Origin: Plumapathes pennacea
Lineage: Eukaryota; Cnidaria; Anthozoa; Antipatharia; Myriopathidae
Assembly (NCBI GenBank): GCA_964036295.1
Contig: OZ038464.1
Location: forward strand, 872,501 to 936,500
Reading direction: 5' to 3'
Length of the DNA: 64,000 nt
Part shown: positions 22,966-35,300 of the stretch, piece by piece
Layout: the number at the start of each line of letters is the position of its first letter
Numbering within the stretch: position 1 is the stretch's first letter
Translations under genes and position numbers: made by a program
Notes under the pieces: model-generated
Told to the model about the DNA's origin: nothing
What the model saw: the letters and a program-made list of their open reading frames with translations, nothing else
Databases searched by the model: none

Positions 22966-23126
22966 AGACAATAAACTACTTTTGGCTTCGGAAATATGCA
23001 CAGATAATTGTCCTTGGACATTATCTGTTCCTCGAAGCTCACAGTCACTGTTTGCTTCTCGGAACAGATAATATCCTCGGACAATTATCCGTGCATATTT
23101 CCGAAGCCAAAAGTAGTTTATTGTCT
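22966..23126. repeat. 160-bp foldback (near-palindromic) sequence
   Basis: The arms start AGACAATAAACTACTTTTGG and end with its reverse complement. Pairing continues almost to the centre near 23046, with a few mismatches. It could be a foldback MITE or a hairpin-RNA source. The same short peptide reads on both strands, an artefact of the palindrome. Confidence 0.85.
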
Positions 23127-23568
23127 ATTTATGCAAACATCTGCGCACGTGTTTGCACCCGTGTCAACGACCTCTAGAAGTATTGAGCACCGATGCTTTT
23201 GAACCACTTTACTCTGCTGCTTCACAAGTTCGAGACATTTACCCAAAATTACTCGAATAACTGCCCTGTTACGTGATATTTCATCTTAATGTAAAATTAC
23301 CGACGCACTCGTACACTCGGTTATTTTATAACTTAAGCTATTACCGTCTGTCTTATATTAAAAAATCTCCTGTGGCGAGGATTTATTGCATGGCGTTCTT
23401 GGAAAGGAGCGGTTAGTTCCCAAGGAGACAGATAGATAACTTTTATTTATGCGCGATGAGTGTGAAAGTATACAGCTTGTTAAGGTTGTAGTATAAATCG
23501 GTCAGTCCACCTTCTTATCTGTCCGTCTTTGTGTATGTTGCTCTGCATTGCTTGAAACGGACACAAAC

Positions 23569-23594
23569 ACACACACACACACACACACACACAG
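23569..23594. repeat. AC dinucleotide microsatellite
   Basis: About thirteen AC units. Confidence 0.95.
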
Positions 23595-23796
23595 CTAGAG
23601 ACAGATGACTAACTGCTGCTAACTGCTGCTAACCCAGCTATGTCATTCTTGTTTGCTAACATTTGATAAGATTTCACATGGACCTCACTGAAGTATGGAG
23701 TCTGTAATTCAAGCTGTTCGTTTTGCCACTATTATTCTTCAGATTGATATTAAGCGCCCAAAATAAATTTCCCTTGTAAGTATTTCTTATTAGTGG

Positions 23797-23965
23797 TAAT
23801 TAAATGAGCAAGCAATAACTCCAGGGTTTCGATCTCTTCCCTCTTAGAGCTTTGTTTGGCCCAGAACAAATTCCTCATTTAATTAAATTGTGGGAAGATC
23901 CCAGTTTGCTTCATTTTCAGTTTGGTCTTTGTGGAGGTTGGAACACGCAAAGGACACTGGAAATT
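23797..23965 (+). promoter_or_regulatory. Predicted promoter and exon 1 of gene B (conserved module)
   Basis: TAATTAAATGAGCA (23797) and CTCATTTAATTAA (23874) form an inverted pair of homeodomain-like sites about 65 bp apart. They are followed by CAGTTTGCTTCATTTTCAGT and a predicted 5' UTR exon ending AAATT|GTGAGT at 23965. The module recurs upstream of gene C (43694-43879) and gene D (59283-59468), with a looser version upstream of gene A. The predicted exon would splice to 26228. Confidence 0.6.
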
Positions 23966-26227
23966 GTGAGTTGGTGTTCTTTATTGTATTAATTTAGCCA
24001 CTGTGCTGTTTTTAATTTTTTTTTTTAATGTTGTTTGATACACTTACAGGTAAGGTAGTTCTTTCTAAGGCTTTGGGCGCTTGAGGAATACATGTTGTAA
24101 ATAGAAACAAATTTTCATTGCGTGTGCCCGCAGTACGCAGGACCGAATAGTATGTCACGATGAACAACATGTTGAAAATTCCGCATCTTGCACTAACTAG
24201 GTGAAAACTGTTCAATCTTATAAAATACAATCTAAAAAGCGGAGCCCGGTTTCTTGTTAAAATCATCTGTACTACTCCTCTCCGTGATCGTTGTTCTCGT
24301 TGAAACGCCGATAATAATAATAATAAAAGAAAAAAAATTCATGACAGTAAAGTCAGTGGATGAAATAAACTCTAATATCTTTTTAACTGTAAAGCAATTT
24401 ACTAAAAGAAAAAAATAAAATAGAAAAAAACTTGCAAAAAGTAAACTGAATATTCAAGATTTTCCACAAAGTTTGTGCACATTTTGATTAAAACAAGATA
24501 AAAGAAAGACATTCAAGCCCAAAGCGAACAGAAAACGAGCTGGGCCAGTCCGGGGTGACAAGTGCGAGGCGACCGTGTAAAAAGACAAAGGGCTACAAAA
24601 CGGCCCATCTTCTGACAAATTTGCATCGAGTTCTGAAGAAAATGAGTGCTTCAAATACACAAAATCACAAACTACGGTCACTCTCTCTAAGGCGGACACC
24701 TTCGGGACTAGATTTAGTGTCCGCCTTTGAGAGAGAGCTCAGTTACAGAGAAACAAGTGAAAATTGGCAAAACCCAAATCTGCATGCTGTCCGCCTTAGA
24801 GAGAGTTCAGTTACAGAGAAACAAGTGAAAATTGGCAAGGACCAAATCTGCATGCTGTCCGCCTTAGAGAGAGTTCAGTTACAGAGAAACAAGTGAAAAT
24901 CGGCAAGGACCAAATCTGCATGCTGTCCGCCTTAGAGAGAGTTGACTGTATTCTCAGTTTGTTTGTAAGGAATTTGTCGTTATCAGTAAGGCCCTGTTTA
25001 AAATGAGGGTAAAGGGTAAACCCCAGAACTGGGGTAAAGACAGCTCGGGTTTACAAAAAAAATAAAACGGTCAGGGTAACCTATCTCCTTGTAAACAGAC
25101 CCTAAGTCAGTCTTGATTCCTGTCGTTTTAGAGGTGCTCAATGAATGGTTTGCGCTGAAACGATGAGCAAAAATCTTAAAATTAATTTGTTTTTCTATTG
25201 CTTGACTTTTAATATGTTGGAAATCAAATTAAATTGGATTTGCAGCACTCGTCATTAATTATCTTCTCTCTTTGGTTTATATTTCTGCGCGAGTTTCAAA
25301 CAAACGAATGATTGTATTAGCAACTATTCGTGCAGATTTAATCAAATCTGTTATCCGTGGGGATCGAGCGATATCCTTGGCGACACAAAGTTTGACAAGA
25401 AAAGTTTTTGATTTGAAGATGTCGTGCAGCTTGCTGTTAATTGCATTCACCAAGGGCTAGAACAGGTTGTCAAAGTTACCTAGCGTTTTGCACTGAAGGG
25501 CACCTTAAATCTGTGGGACGGAATTTACCCGGGTTAAAAATTCGCACCGCACCGCCAAAAGTTAGCACCGTGTAGACTTTTTTTTGGCTGGCACATTTTA
25601 TGCATCGTATAAACGGGGCAGTCCAAACTTTACCAACCCTTTTATTCCCAAGCACACAATGCAAATTCTCCCAATCTTTTAAGAAGAAAATGTGTGAGTG
25701 AGGTAACGTGAATTGTAAGTTTAGTCAGCTTTTATCTGAGCAAGATATCAAAAGCCAAGTTCTCCTTACTCTATGGTGTATTTCTGGTGAGAAACTAAAG
25801 GAGAAACTTGGAGTTGATCACTCTTGACTACCTATGAGAGGTACCGTAGTGACAGCAGGAAAACAAGGTAACCATGCCGCTAACTTTTGAAACCGCTGTC
25901 TATTTGTTCAACCCGGTTTTAGTTACGATCTATATTACTGATTGAACGATCCTTTTCCATCCAGATTGCATACAGTAATGTGTATTGATATGTTATGCGT
26001 ACTTTGGTTGGTGAATTCGTTTGTGTTGTTTTTATATACGCCTCGCGCGTTTTCGCTCGTGTCTGTGCGTGACGTGTTCGTGTGCGTGTGCGTGAATTCT
26101 TGGGAAGCTCACATTTTTTTGTGGTTTATTACGTTCCTCCCTATCTGTAGCTCTATTTCAGGAGTTCAGACACTTGTTGGTCTTTATCATTTTCTTCGCT
26201 GATCTTTTTTTTTCTCCATATCTGCAG
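23966..26227 (+). other. Predicted 5' UTR intron of gene B
   Basis: Non-coding. It contains a MITE with a minisatellite (24673-24950) and a roughly 200-bp MITE (about 25632-25840). One segment (about 25180-25500) is similar to 60655-60920 upstream of gene D, and another (25860-26227) is similar to 48210-48912 upstream of gene C. Confidence 0.5.
24673..24950. mobile_element. mariner/pogo-like MITE with 67-bp internal repeats
   Basis: The ends TACGGTCACTCTCTCTAAGG and, in reverse complement, TACAGTCAACTCTCTCTAAG are inverted repeats flanked by TA. Between them GTCCGCCTTAGAGAGAGTTC and its downstream flank repeat about three times at 67 bp. It has the same build as the element at 16590-16985 but a different sequence. 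Confidence 0.75.
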
Positions 26228-26239
26228 ATTTGTTTCAGG

Positions 26240-26303
26240 ATGAAGATAAGCGTTCTTACGCTGTGCTTTGCTCTCTTCTTGGCGTCCTACACGGGCGCAC
26301 AAG
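26240..26303 (+). CDS. Gene B exon: signal peptide
   Basis: It encodes [20 protein letters not shown] plus Gln and ends in phase 1 before GTAAAG. The acceptor TCTGCAG (exon from 26228) and a second AG directly before GATG give two possible acceptors that differ only in 5' UTR. Confidence 0.9.
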
Positions 26304-29300
26304 GTAAAGACATTGCTTTGTTTTAATTTACACTTCTTACTTTTTTTTTTCGCGTGATGGTGAAAATAAGTTCCACTCTAATCCAAAATGACCTACCCTG
26401 CTAGCAGAGCCTCCGAGTAAACGTCGGAGACTCTGCCAACGTCCTCGACTTTCCTTGTTGAGCATGCGTGAGCCGTTCTTCCAAATACTTGGATGAGTCA
26501 AACCAGTTTCTTTGTCTCAATAAACCGGTCATACGAGTCGGGGCTGCCCCGCATGTGCAGTTCGGTAAACTGCTGACTGTTTTTGTACCCACGGTGTTCT
26601 TTGAAACGAGGCTTCGACAGGCTTGGTCGCATAGTGCTTGCGCATGCTCAACGGAGAAAGTGGAGCTCGTTGGCAGAGGCTTCTTCTTCTTCCTTCGTTT
26701 CCAACGTAGAGAGAGTGAGGAAGGTTCTGCTCGCAGGGTAAAATGACCGAAACATTTTGGTAAACACGGTACCAGGACCGCAAAGGCACACAGGATTTAT
26801 ATTCTGGGGCCAATTCAATAAACATTTACACGGTGTATTTTACAAGCTAGACCATTATTCTAACACCACGAAACGGATTTTAATCCAGCAAAGTCTGCAC
26901 AATATTACAGATACAGGTCCCCAGTGTACAACCACAACAGCATTTGGCCATTGTATTGGATTAAAGTGTGTTTTAACGTGTGGGGAAATTGGTCCGACTC
27001 TTAAAATACGCTTGTAAATACTTTAATGAATTGGCCCCTGGTCATGCTCTTCGAATGGTGACGAAGTGCTCGGAAAACGACGATATTTTGTCCATAGCAG
27101 TCATCACTAATATCCGTTTTATTATTATTATAATTATTACCTCTCGTACCATGCCCATAACATATAAATGTTTCTGAATAAGACTGGAATACATTTTATC
27201 CCTTCGTTAAATCTTTTATCTTTGTAATAATTCTTGTTTCTTTTTCTGTGTCAAAGCTAATGAGTGTAGCTCGTACACTAAACTGGATGACAAAACAAGA
27301 CTGGATTCCTTCAAGGGAAGTGTTGTGTGTGACCAAAGTGCAATCCAGAAGGGCTGGTACCGCTTCACCGGTGCGTCCGGTGAAAGCATGCCAGAGAATT
27401 GTCCCGCTATGCATCACTGTGGAACACACGCACCCGGTTGGTTAAGCGGCAAACATCCTTCCGTAGCAGAAGGAATCGTAACAAGGAAGGTGTGTTATCA
27501 CTGGAGCAGCCAGTGTTGTCTCTGGAACAACAACATCCGGGTTCGCCAATGTCCAGGAGGATTCTTTGTGTACGAGCTGGACAGGACTCCACATTGTTCC
27601 TTGCGGTACTGCGGAGCCTCTTCGAGCATCAAACCAGGCAAGTCAATCCCGAAAGCTTTGCTGCATAAGATAATTTATGTTTAACTATTTCACTTCTGAT
27701 TTCAAAATGTGAATTTTCCAAGAAAAATCTTGTATGTGCGAGATAATGAGAATTGTTAGTTCAATGACCGTTCAAATAGCACCTCCTTATTTTATGATAT
27801 ATTATCTCTGGTGAAAAACTGAAGAAGAAATTTGAAGTTGATCACTCTTGGGAGTAAAAGGTTTTAACCTTTTTAAAGAGCGGTAAACGAACCGTTGTTC
27901 TAGTCAATGCAAGCAAGAAATATAGGAAGCTATTTAATGTTAAAGTGGCGAGAATGAGGAGAGTGGAAGGAGGTGGACCTATGACGATTCACAAGTAGTC
28001 GCTCGCCCACATTACTGAGGTACAGCGGAAATACGTCTTTCGACGTGCGATCACATTATTTTCGAGTCAGCGGTTATTGCATAAAAACTGTGGGAACGAC
28101 AACAAATCAGTTCCTGCAACGCTTTTTGTTCAAACTAACTCACTGGGGTTTATATTCTCATGAAAGTAATTTTGGATATAATAATTAAATAAAGTTTTTG
28201 ATAATTGAAATTTGTGTAATTTGTCCATTTGGCTCACAAGCGCCGTTGGCATTCGGATGCTGAACCTTACTGAGAAGCACACGAACTTATAGAGTTTACG
28301 AGGAAGGGGAGTCTTATTTATGGATGTTTACAATACTCCGTGTTATAATTTTTATTTTTTATTTTTTATTTTTTATTTTTATATTTTGAAACTGTCAAAT
28401 TTAATATTTAGTAAACGGTGGATGGACGGCTTGGACGGACTGGAGCGAGTGTAGTGAACCGTGCGGTGGAGGAGAACAATCCAGAAGTCGTACTTGCACC
28501 AATCCCCCACAGGCCAATGGTGGCGCACAATGCTCTGGGGAGGACAAGGAGACTCAGGCGTGTAACGCTCACGACTGTCCAGGTGAACTTTACTCAGCCA
28601 ATAAAACCACTTTTACGGCGCAACATTTCTGGCAATATTGACAAAAAATGTTCTGGGAAAAGGGTAGACACACGTGCACTTATTGCGCGCAATGTCGTGC
28701 CGTGTTAATCTTTCAACTCTCAAGCTTAAAAGGGAGATTCTCTTGACCTTTAAGAAAAGAATGTATAAGTGATGTATTGAGAATTAATGTTTTAATCAAC
28801 TTTCATCTAAGCAAGGTAACTATTGCCAAGTTCTCCATACTGTATGATGTATCTCTTGTGAGAAACTCAAGGAAAAAAAGGAAGTTGACCACTTTTGGGA
28901 GTGAAAGGTTTAAGTTATGTTCAGTGCTATCCAAACCCTTTATCTTCTTCTAAATAATTGTTGATGTCTTTTTGTTTTTGTTTTTGTTTTTCTTTTAACA
29001 GTTGGCCCCGAGTGTAGCTCATATACTAAGCTAAGTGACAAGACCAGACTGGACTCATACTCAGGAAGTGTTTCTTGTGACCAAAGTACGATCCAGAAAG
29101 GCTGGTACCGCTTCACGGGAGAATCCGGAGAGCGCATGGCAGGTTCTTGTACTCCTGTGAATCGCTGCGGAACACACGCGACCGGATGGCTGAACGGGAA
29201 ACTGCCGAACACCGCAGGAGAAGGAATTGTAACGCGTCAGGTGTGTTATCACTGGAGCAGCAAGTGTTGTAACTGGAACAACAATATCAGGGTTCGCAAG

Positions 29301-32300
29301 TGTCCAGAAGGATTCTTCGTTTACGAACTGGACAAACCACCAGCGTGTTCTTTGCGTTACTGCGGTGACAGCTCAAGTCTTGTACCGGGTAAATAAACAA
29401 GCGCTTTAGTTCAACTTGACCATATTACTCGTACAGAATTGACAACTCACTCAAAGCATGATACAATCACGATGTGGTTTTTGACAGTGTTGTTTGTCTG
29501 TTTTCAAGTTTTATTACATTCTCATACGTATCTGGCAAACCCTCTTTTGTCAATGTACAAATCATTTCTGTTGCTTTTGTTGTTTTGTTTATCGTCGTAT
29601 GAAGAGCAAATTGCGACAAAATTATACCGATATAACTATATGGGCTCCGTGCTGCTCAGGTCTAGGGAAATAACGAACTGCAATGTCTTTTACCTTGTGC
29701 GCTTCTACTGCCAAAGTATCTGATCAAACTCAAAGTAAAGTAAGCAAAGCTCTTTGGACAGTCTAGTGGTAACTGTTAAAATAGTTACGCAAACCAGTTT
29801 AAGAAGAAAACTAGTGTGGAAATAAATGTAGACCCAGAAAACAATCCCTTTTACTGAAGTAGCTAACATTTGTGCAATGTTCTGACGTCTACTGTTTGTA
29901 TAAATATCATTCTAGTTGATGGTGGCTGGAGCGACTGGACGGACTGGGGCGAGTGCAGCAAAGAGTGTGGTGGCGGAGAACAATCGAGGAGTCGAACTTG
30001 CACCAATCCCCCTCCGTTGAATAATGGAGCAGACTGTTCAGGATCAGACAAAGAAACCCAGGCATGCAACACTCAAGACTGCCCAGGTGAAGTTTACTTG
30101 GCCGAGAAAGAAGCCACTTTAACGGCGCAACATTTCTAGCAATAATGACACAAATGTATTGGTCAAAGGGTGGACACACGTGTAATAAATCCTAAAAGTG
30201 CACATAAGCCCAAAAATTATATCTTTACAATCGAATCTACATGACGGAAATATGTTGACCATTAGAATAATTCTGCGTTTTAACGCTACGCCTTTGAGTT
30301 ATAAAGGTTTGTATTTTGAATATGGTAATGACGTGACGTCAAAGAAGGAACAATTTATTATACAAAATCTTGTTGGCAGAGATAATTGACATTTTATCAA
30401 CGTCCATTTTATATTTGAATTCTGTATAAATGATTTTACCAAATACTTTGTATGAATATGGAAACAGTTCCAATCACGAAGAGAAAGAAATAACATTGAA
30501 TTACTCCTTTGACGTCACGTCATTACCATATTTGAAATATAAACCTCTATAACTTATAGGCGCAATGTTGAAACACAGAAATAATCTATTAGTCAACTAT
30601 TTACTTTATGTAGAATCGATTGTGAAGATATCATTTTTGGGCTTATGTGCACTTTACCCTTTTCACTCTGAAGCTAGAAATGCAGATTCTCTCAACCTTT
30701 AAAAAGAAAAATTATGAGTGATGTATTGAGAATTGATAGTTCAATCAGCTGTCATCTGAGCAAAGTATTAAAAGCCAAGTTCTCCTTACTATATGATATA
30801 TCTCTGGTGAGGATCTAAAAGAGAAACTTGAAGATGATCACTCTTGGGAATGAACGGGTTAAGTTATATTCAGTGCTCTCCAATCCTTTTATCTTCTTAA
30901 TCTCAACAAGTTCTTTTTGTTTTAACAGTTGGCCCCGAGTGTAGCTCATATACTAAGCTAAGTGACAAGACCAGACTGGACTCATACTCAGGAAGTGTTT
31001 CTTGTGACCAAAGTACGATCCAGAAAGGCTGGTACCGCTTCACGGGAGAATCCGGAGAGCGCATGGCAGGTTCTTGTACTCCTGTGAATCGCTGCGGAAC
31101 ACACGCGACCGGATGGCTGAACGGGAAACTGCCGAACACCGCAGGAGAAGGAATTGTAACGCGTCAGGTGTGTTATCACTGGAGCAGCAAGTGTTGTAAC
31201 TGGAACAACAATATCAGGGTTCGCAAGTGTCCAGAAGGATTCTTCGTTTACGAACTGGACAAACCACCAGCGTGTTCTTTGCGGTATTGCGGTGACAGCT
31301 CAAGTCTTGTTCCGGGTAAGTAAACAAGTGTTTTAATTCAACTTGACCGTATTACTCGTACAGAATTGACAACTCACTCAAAGCATGATACAATCACGAT
31401 GTGGTTTTTGACAGTTGTTTGTCTGTTTTCAAGTTTTATTACATTCTCATACGTATCTGGCAAACCCTCTTTTGTCAATGTACAAATCGTTTCTGTTGCT
31501 TTTGTTGTTTTGTTTACCGTCTTATGAAGAGCAAATTGCGACAAAATTATACCGATATAACTATATGGGCTCCGTGCTGCTCAGGTCTAGGGAAATAACG
31601 AACTGCAATGTCTTTTACCTTGTGCGCTTCTGCTGCCAAAGTATCCGATCAAACTCAAAATTATTAAAATAGTTACGCAAACCAGTTTAAGAAGAAAACC
31701 AGTGTGCAAATAAATGGAGACCCAGAAGACGATCCTTTCAACTGAAGTAGCTAACATTTGTGCGATGTTCTGACGTCTACTGTTTGTATGAATATCGTTC
31801 TAGTTGATGGTGGCTGGAGCGACTGGACGGACTGGGGCGAGTGCAGCAAAGAGTGTGGTGGCGGAGAACAATCGAGGAGTCGAACTTGCACCAATCCCCC
31901 TCCGTTGAATAATGGAGCAGACTGTTCAGGATCAGACAAAGAAACCCAGGCATGCAATGAGCAGGACTGTCCAGGTGAAGTTTACTTGGCCGAGAAAGAA
32001 GCCACTTTAACGGCGCAACATTTCTGGCAATAATGACACAAATGTATTGGTCAAAGGGTGGACACACGTGTAATAAATCCTTAACCTTTTTACTCTGAAG
32101 CTCAAAATGCAGATTCTCTCAACCTTTAAAAAGAAAAATTATGAGCGATGTATTGAGAATTGATGTTTTAATCAGCTTTTATCCAAACAAAGTATCAAAA
32201 GCCAAGTTCTCCTTACTGTATGATATATCTCTAGTGAGGAACTGAAGGAGAAACTTGAAGTTGATCACTCTTGGGAATGAAAGGGTTTAAGTTATATTCA

Positions 32301-35300
32301 GTGCTCTCCAATCCTTTTATCTTCTTAATCTCAACAAGTTCTTTTTGTTTTAACAGTTGGCCCCGAGTGTAGCTCATATACTAAGCTAAGTGACAAGACC
32401 AGACTGGACTCATACTCAGGAAGTGTTTCTTGTGACCAAAGTACGATCCAGAAAGGCTGGTACCGCTTCACGGGAGAATCCGGAGAGCGCATGGCAGGTT
32501 CTTGTACTCCTGTGAATCGCTGCGGAACACACGCGACCGGATGGCTGAACGGGAAACTGCCGAACACCGCAGGAGAAGGAATTGTAACGCGTCAGGTGTG
32601 TTATCACTGGAGCAGCAAGTGTTGTAACTGGAACAACAATATCAGGGTTCGCAAGTGTCCAGAAGGATTCTTCGTTTACGAACTGGACAAACCACCAGCG
32701 TGTTCTTTGCGTTACTGCGGTGACAGCTCAAGTCTTGTACCGGGTAAGTAAACAAGCGCTTTAGTTCAACTTGACCGTATTACTCGTACAGAATTGACAA
32801 CTCACTCAAAGCATGATACAATCACGATGTGGTTTTTGACAGTTGTTTGTCTGTTTTCAAGTTTTATTACATTCTCATACGTATCTGGCAAACCCTCTTT
32901 TGTCAATGTACAAATCGTTTCTGTTGCTTTTGTTGTTTTGTTTATCGTCGTATGAAGAGCAAATTGCGACAAAATTATACCGATATAACTATATGGGCTC
33001 CGTGCTGCTCAGGTGTAGGGAAATAACGAACTGCAATGTCTTTTGCCTTGTGCGCTTCTACTGCCAAAGTATCTGATGAAACTCAAAGTAAAGTAAAGTA
33101 AGCAAAGCTCTTTGGACAGTCTAGTGGTAACTGTTAAAATAGTTACGCAAACCAGTTTAAGAAGAAAACTAGTGTGGAAATAAATGTAGACCCAGAAAAC
33201 AATCCCTTCTACTGAAGTAGCTAACATTTGTGCAGTGTTCTGATGTCTACTGTTTGTATAAATATCATTCTAGTTGACGGTGGCTGGAGCGACTGGACGG
33301 ACTGGGGCGAGTGCAGCAAAGAGTGTGGTGGCGGAGAACAATCGAGGAGTCGAACTTGCACCAATCCCGCTCCGTTGAATAATGGAGCAGACTGTTCAGG
33401 ATCAGACAAAGAAACCCAGGCATGCAACACTCAAGACTGTCCAGGTGAACTTTACTCGGCCGAGAAAGAAGCCACTTTAACGGCGCAACATTTCTAGCAA
33501 TAATGACACAAATGTATTGGTCAAAGGGTGGACACACGTGTAATAAATCCTAAAAGTGCACATAAGCCCAAAAATTATATCTTTACAATCGAATCTACAT
33601 GACGGAAATATGTTGACCATTAGAATAATTCTGCGTTTTAACGCTACGCCTTTGAGTTATAAAGGTTTGTATTTTGAATATGGTAATGACGTGACGTCAA
33701 AGAAGGAACAATTTATTATACAAAATCTTGTTGGCAGAGATAATTGACATTTTATCAACGTCCATTTTATATTTGAATTCTGTATAAATGATTTTACCAA
33801 ATACTTTGTATGAATATGGAAACAGTTCCAATCACGAAGAGAAAGAAATAACATTGAATTACTCCTTTGACGTCACGTCATTACCATATTTGAAATATAA
33901 ACCTCTATAACTTATAGGCGCAATGTTGAAACACAGAAATAATCTAATAGTCAACTATTTACTTTATGTAGAATCGATTGTGAAGATATCATTTTTGGGC
34001 TTAAGTGCACTTTACCCTTTTCACTCTGAAGCTAGAAATGCAGATTCTCTCAACCTTTAAAAAGAAAAATTATGAGTGATGTATTGAGAATTGATAGTTC
34101 AATCAGCTGTCATCTGAGCAAAGTATCAAAAGCCAAGTTCTCCTTACTATATGATATATCTCTAGTGAGGATCTAAAAGAGAAACTTGAAGATGATCACT
34201 CTTGGGAATGAACGGGTTAAGTTATATTCAGTGCTCTCCAATCCTTTTATCTTCTTAATCTCAACAAGTTCTTTTTGTTTTAACAGTTGGCCCCGAGTGT
34301 AGCTCATATACTAAGCTAAGTGACAAGACCAGACTGGACTCATACTCAGGAAGTGTTTCTTGTGACCAAAGTACGATCCAGAAAGGCTGGTACCGCTTCA
34401 CGGGAGAATCCGGAGAGCGCATGGCAGGTTCTTGTACTCCTGTGAATCGCTGCGGAACACACGCGACCGGATGGCTGAACGGGAAACTGCCGAACACCGC
34501 AGGAGAAGGAATTGTAACGCGTCAGGTGTGTTATCACTGGAGCAGCAAGTGTTGTAACTGGAACAACAATATCAGGGTTCGCAAGTGTCCAGAAGGATTC
34601 TTCGTTTACGAACTGGACAAACCACCAGCGTGTTCTTTGCGGTATTGCGGTGACAGCTCAAGTCTTGTTCCGGGTAAGTAAACAAGTGTTTTAATTCAAC
34701 TTGACCGTATTACTCGTACAGAATTGACAACTCACTCAAAGCATGATACAATCACGATGTGGTTTTTGACAGTTGTTTGTCTGTTTTCAAGTTTTATTAC
34801 ATTCTCATACGTATCTGGCAAACCCTCTTTTGTCAATGTACAAATCGTTTCTGTTGCTTTTGTTGTTTTGTTTACCGTCTTATGAAGAGCAAATTGCGAC
34901 AAAATTATACCGATATAGCTATACGGGCTCCGTGCTGCTCAGGTCTAGGGAAATAACGAACTGCAATGTCTTTTACCTTGTGCGCTTCTGCTGCCAAAGT
35001 ATCCGATCAAACTCAAAATTATTAAAATAGTTACGCAAACCAGTTTAAGAAGAAAACCAGTGTGCAAATAAATGGAGACCCAGAAGACGATCCTTTCAAC
35101 TGAAGTAGCTAACATTTGTGCGATGTTCTGACGTCTACTGTTTGTATGAATATCGTTCTAGTTGATGGTGGCTGGAGCGACTGGACGGACTGGGGCGAGT
35201 GCAGCAAAGAGTGTGGTGGCGGAGAACAATCGAGGAGTCGAACTTGCACCAATCCCCCTCCGTTGAATAATGGAGCAGACTGTTCAGGATCAGACAAAGA

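Larger units (their letters stand above)
21963..23780. other. Intergenic region between genes A and B
   Basis: It may hold a 3' UTR exon of gene A: a donor lies directly after the stop, and an acceptor TCTTTCAACAG occurs near 22114. Also present are a degraded MITE (about 22347-22502), a G-rich block (about 22541-22577), a 28-bp palindrome (22726-22753) and a 160-bp foldback sequence. No coding exon was found. Confidence 0.5.

Noticed and set aside
23008-23202. Small ORFs on both strands encoding nearly the same peptide
   Set aside because: An artefact of the near-palindrome at 22966-23126.
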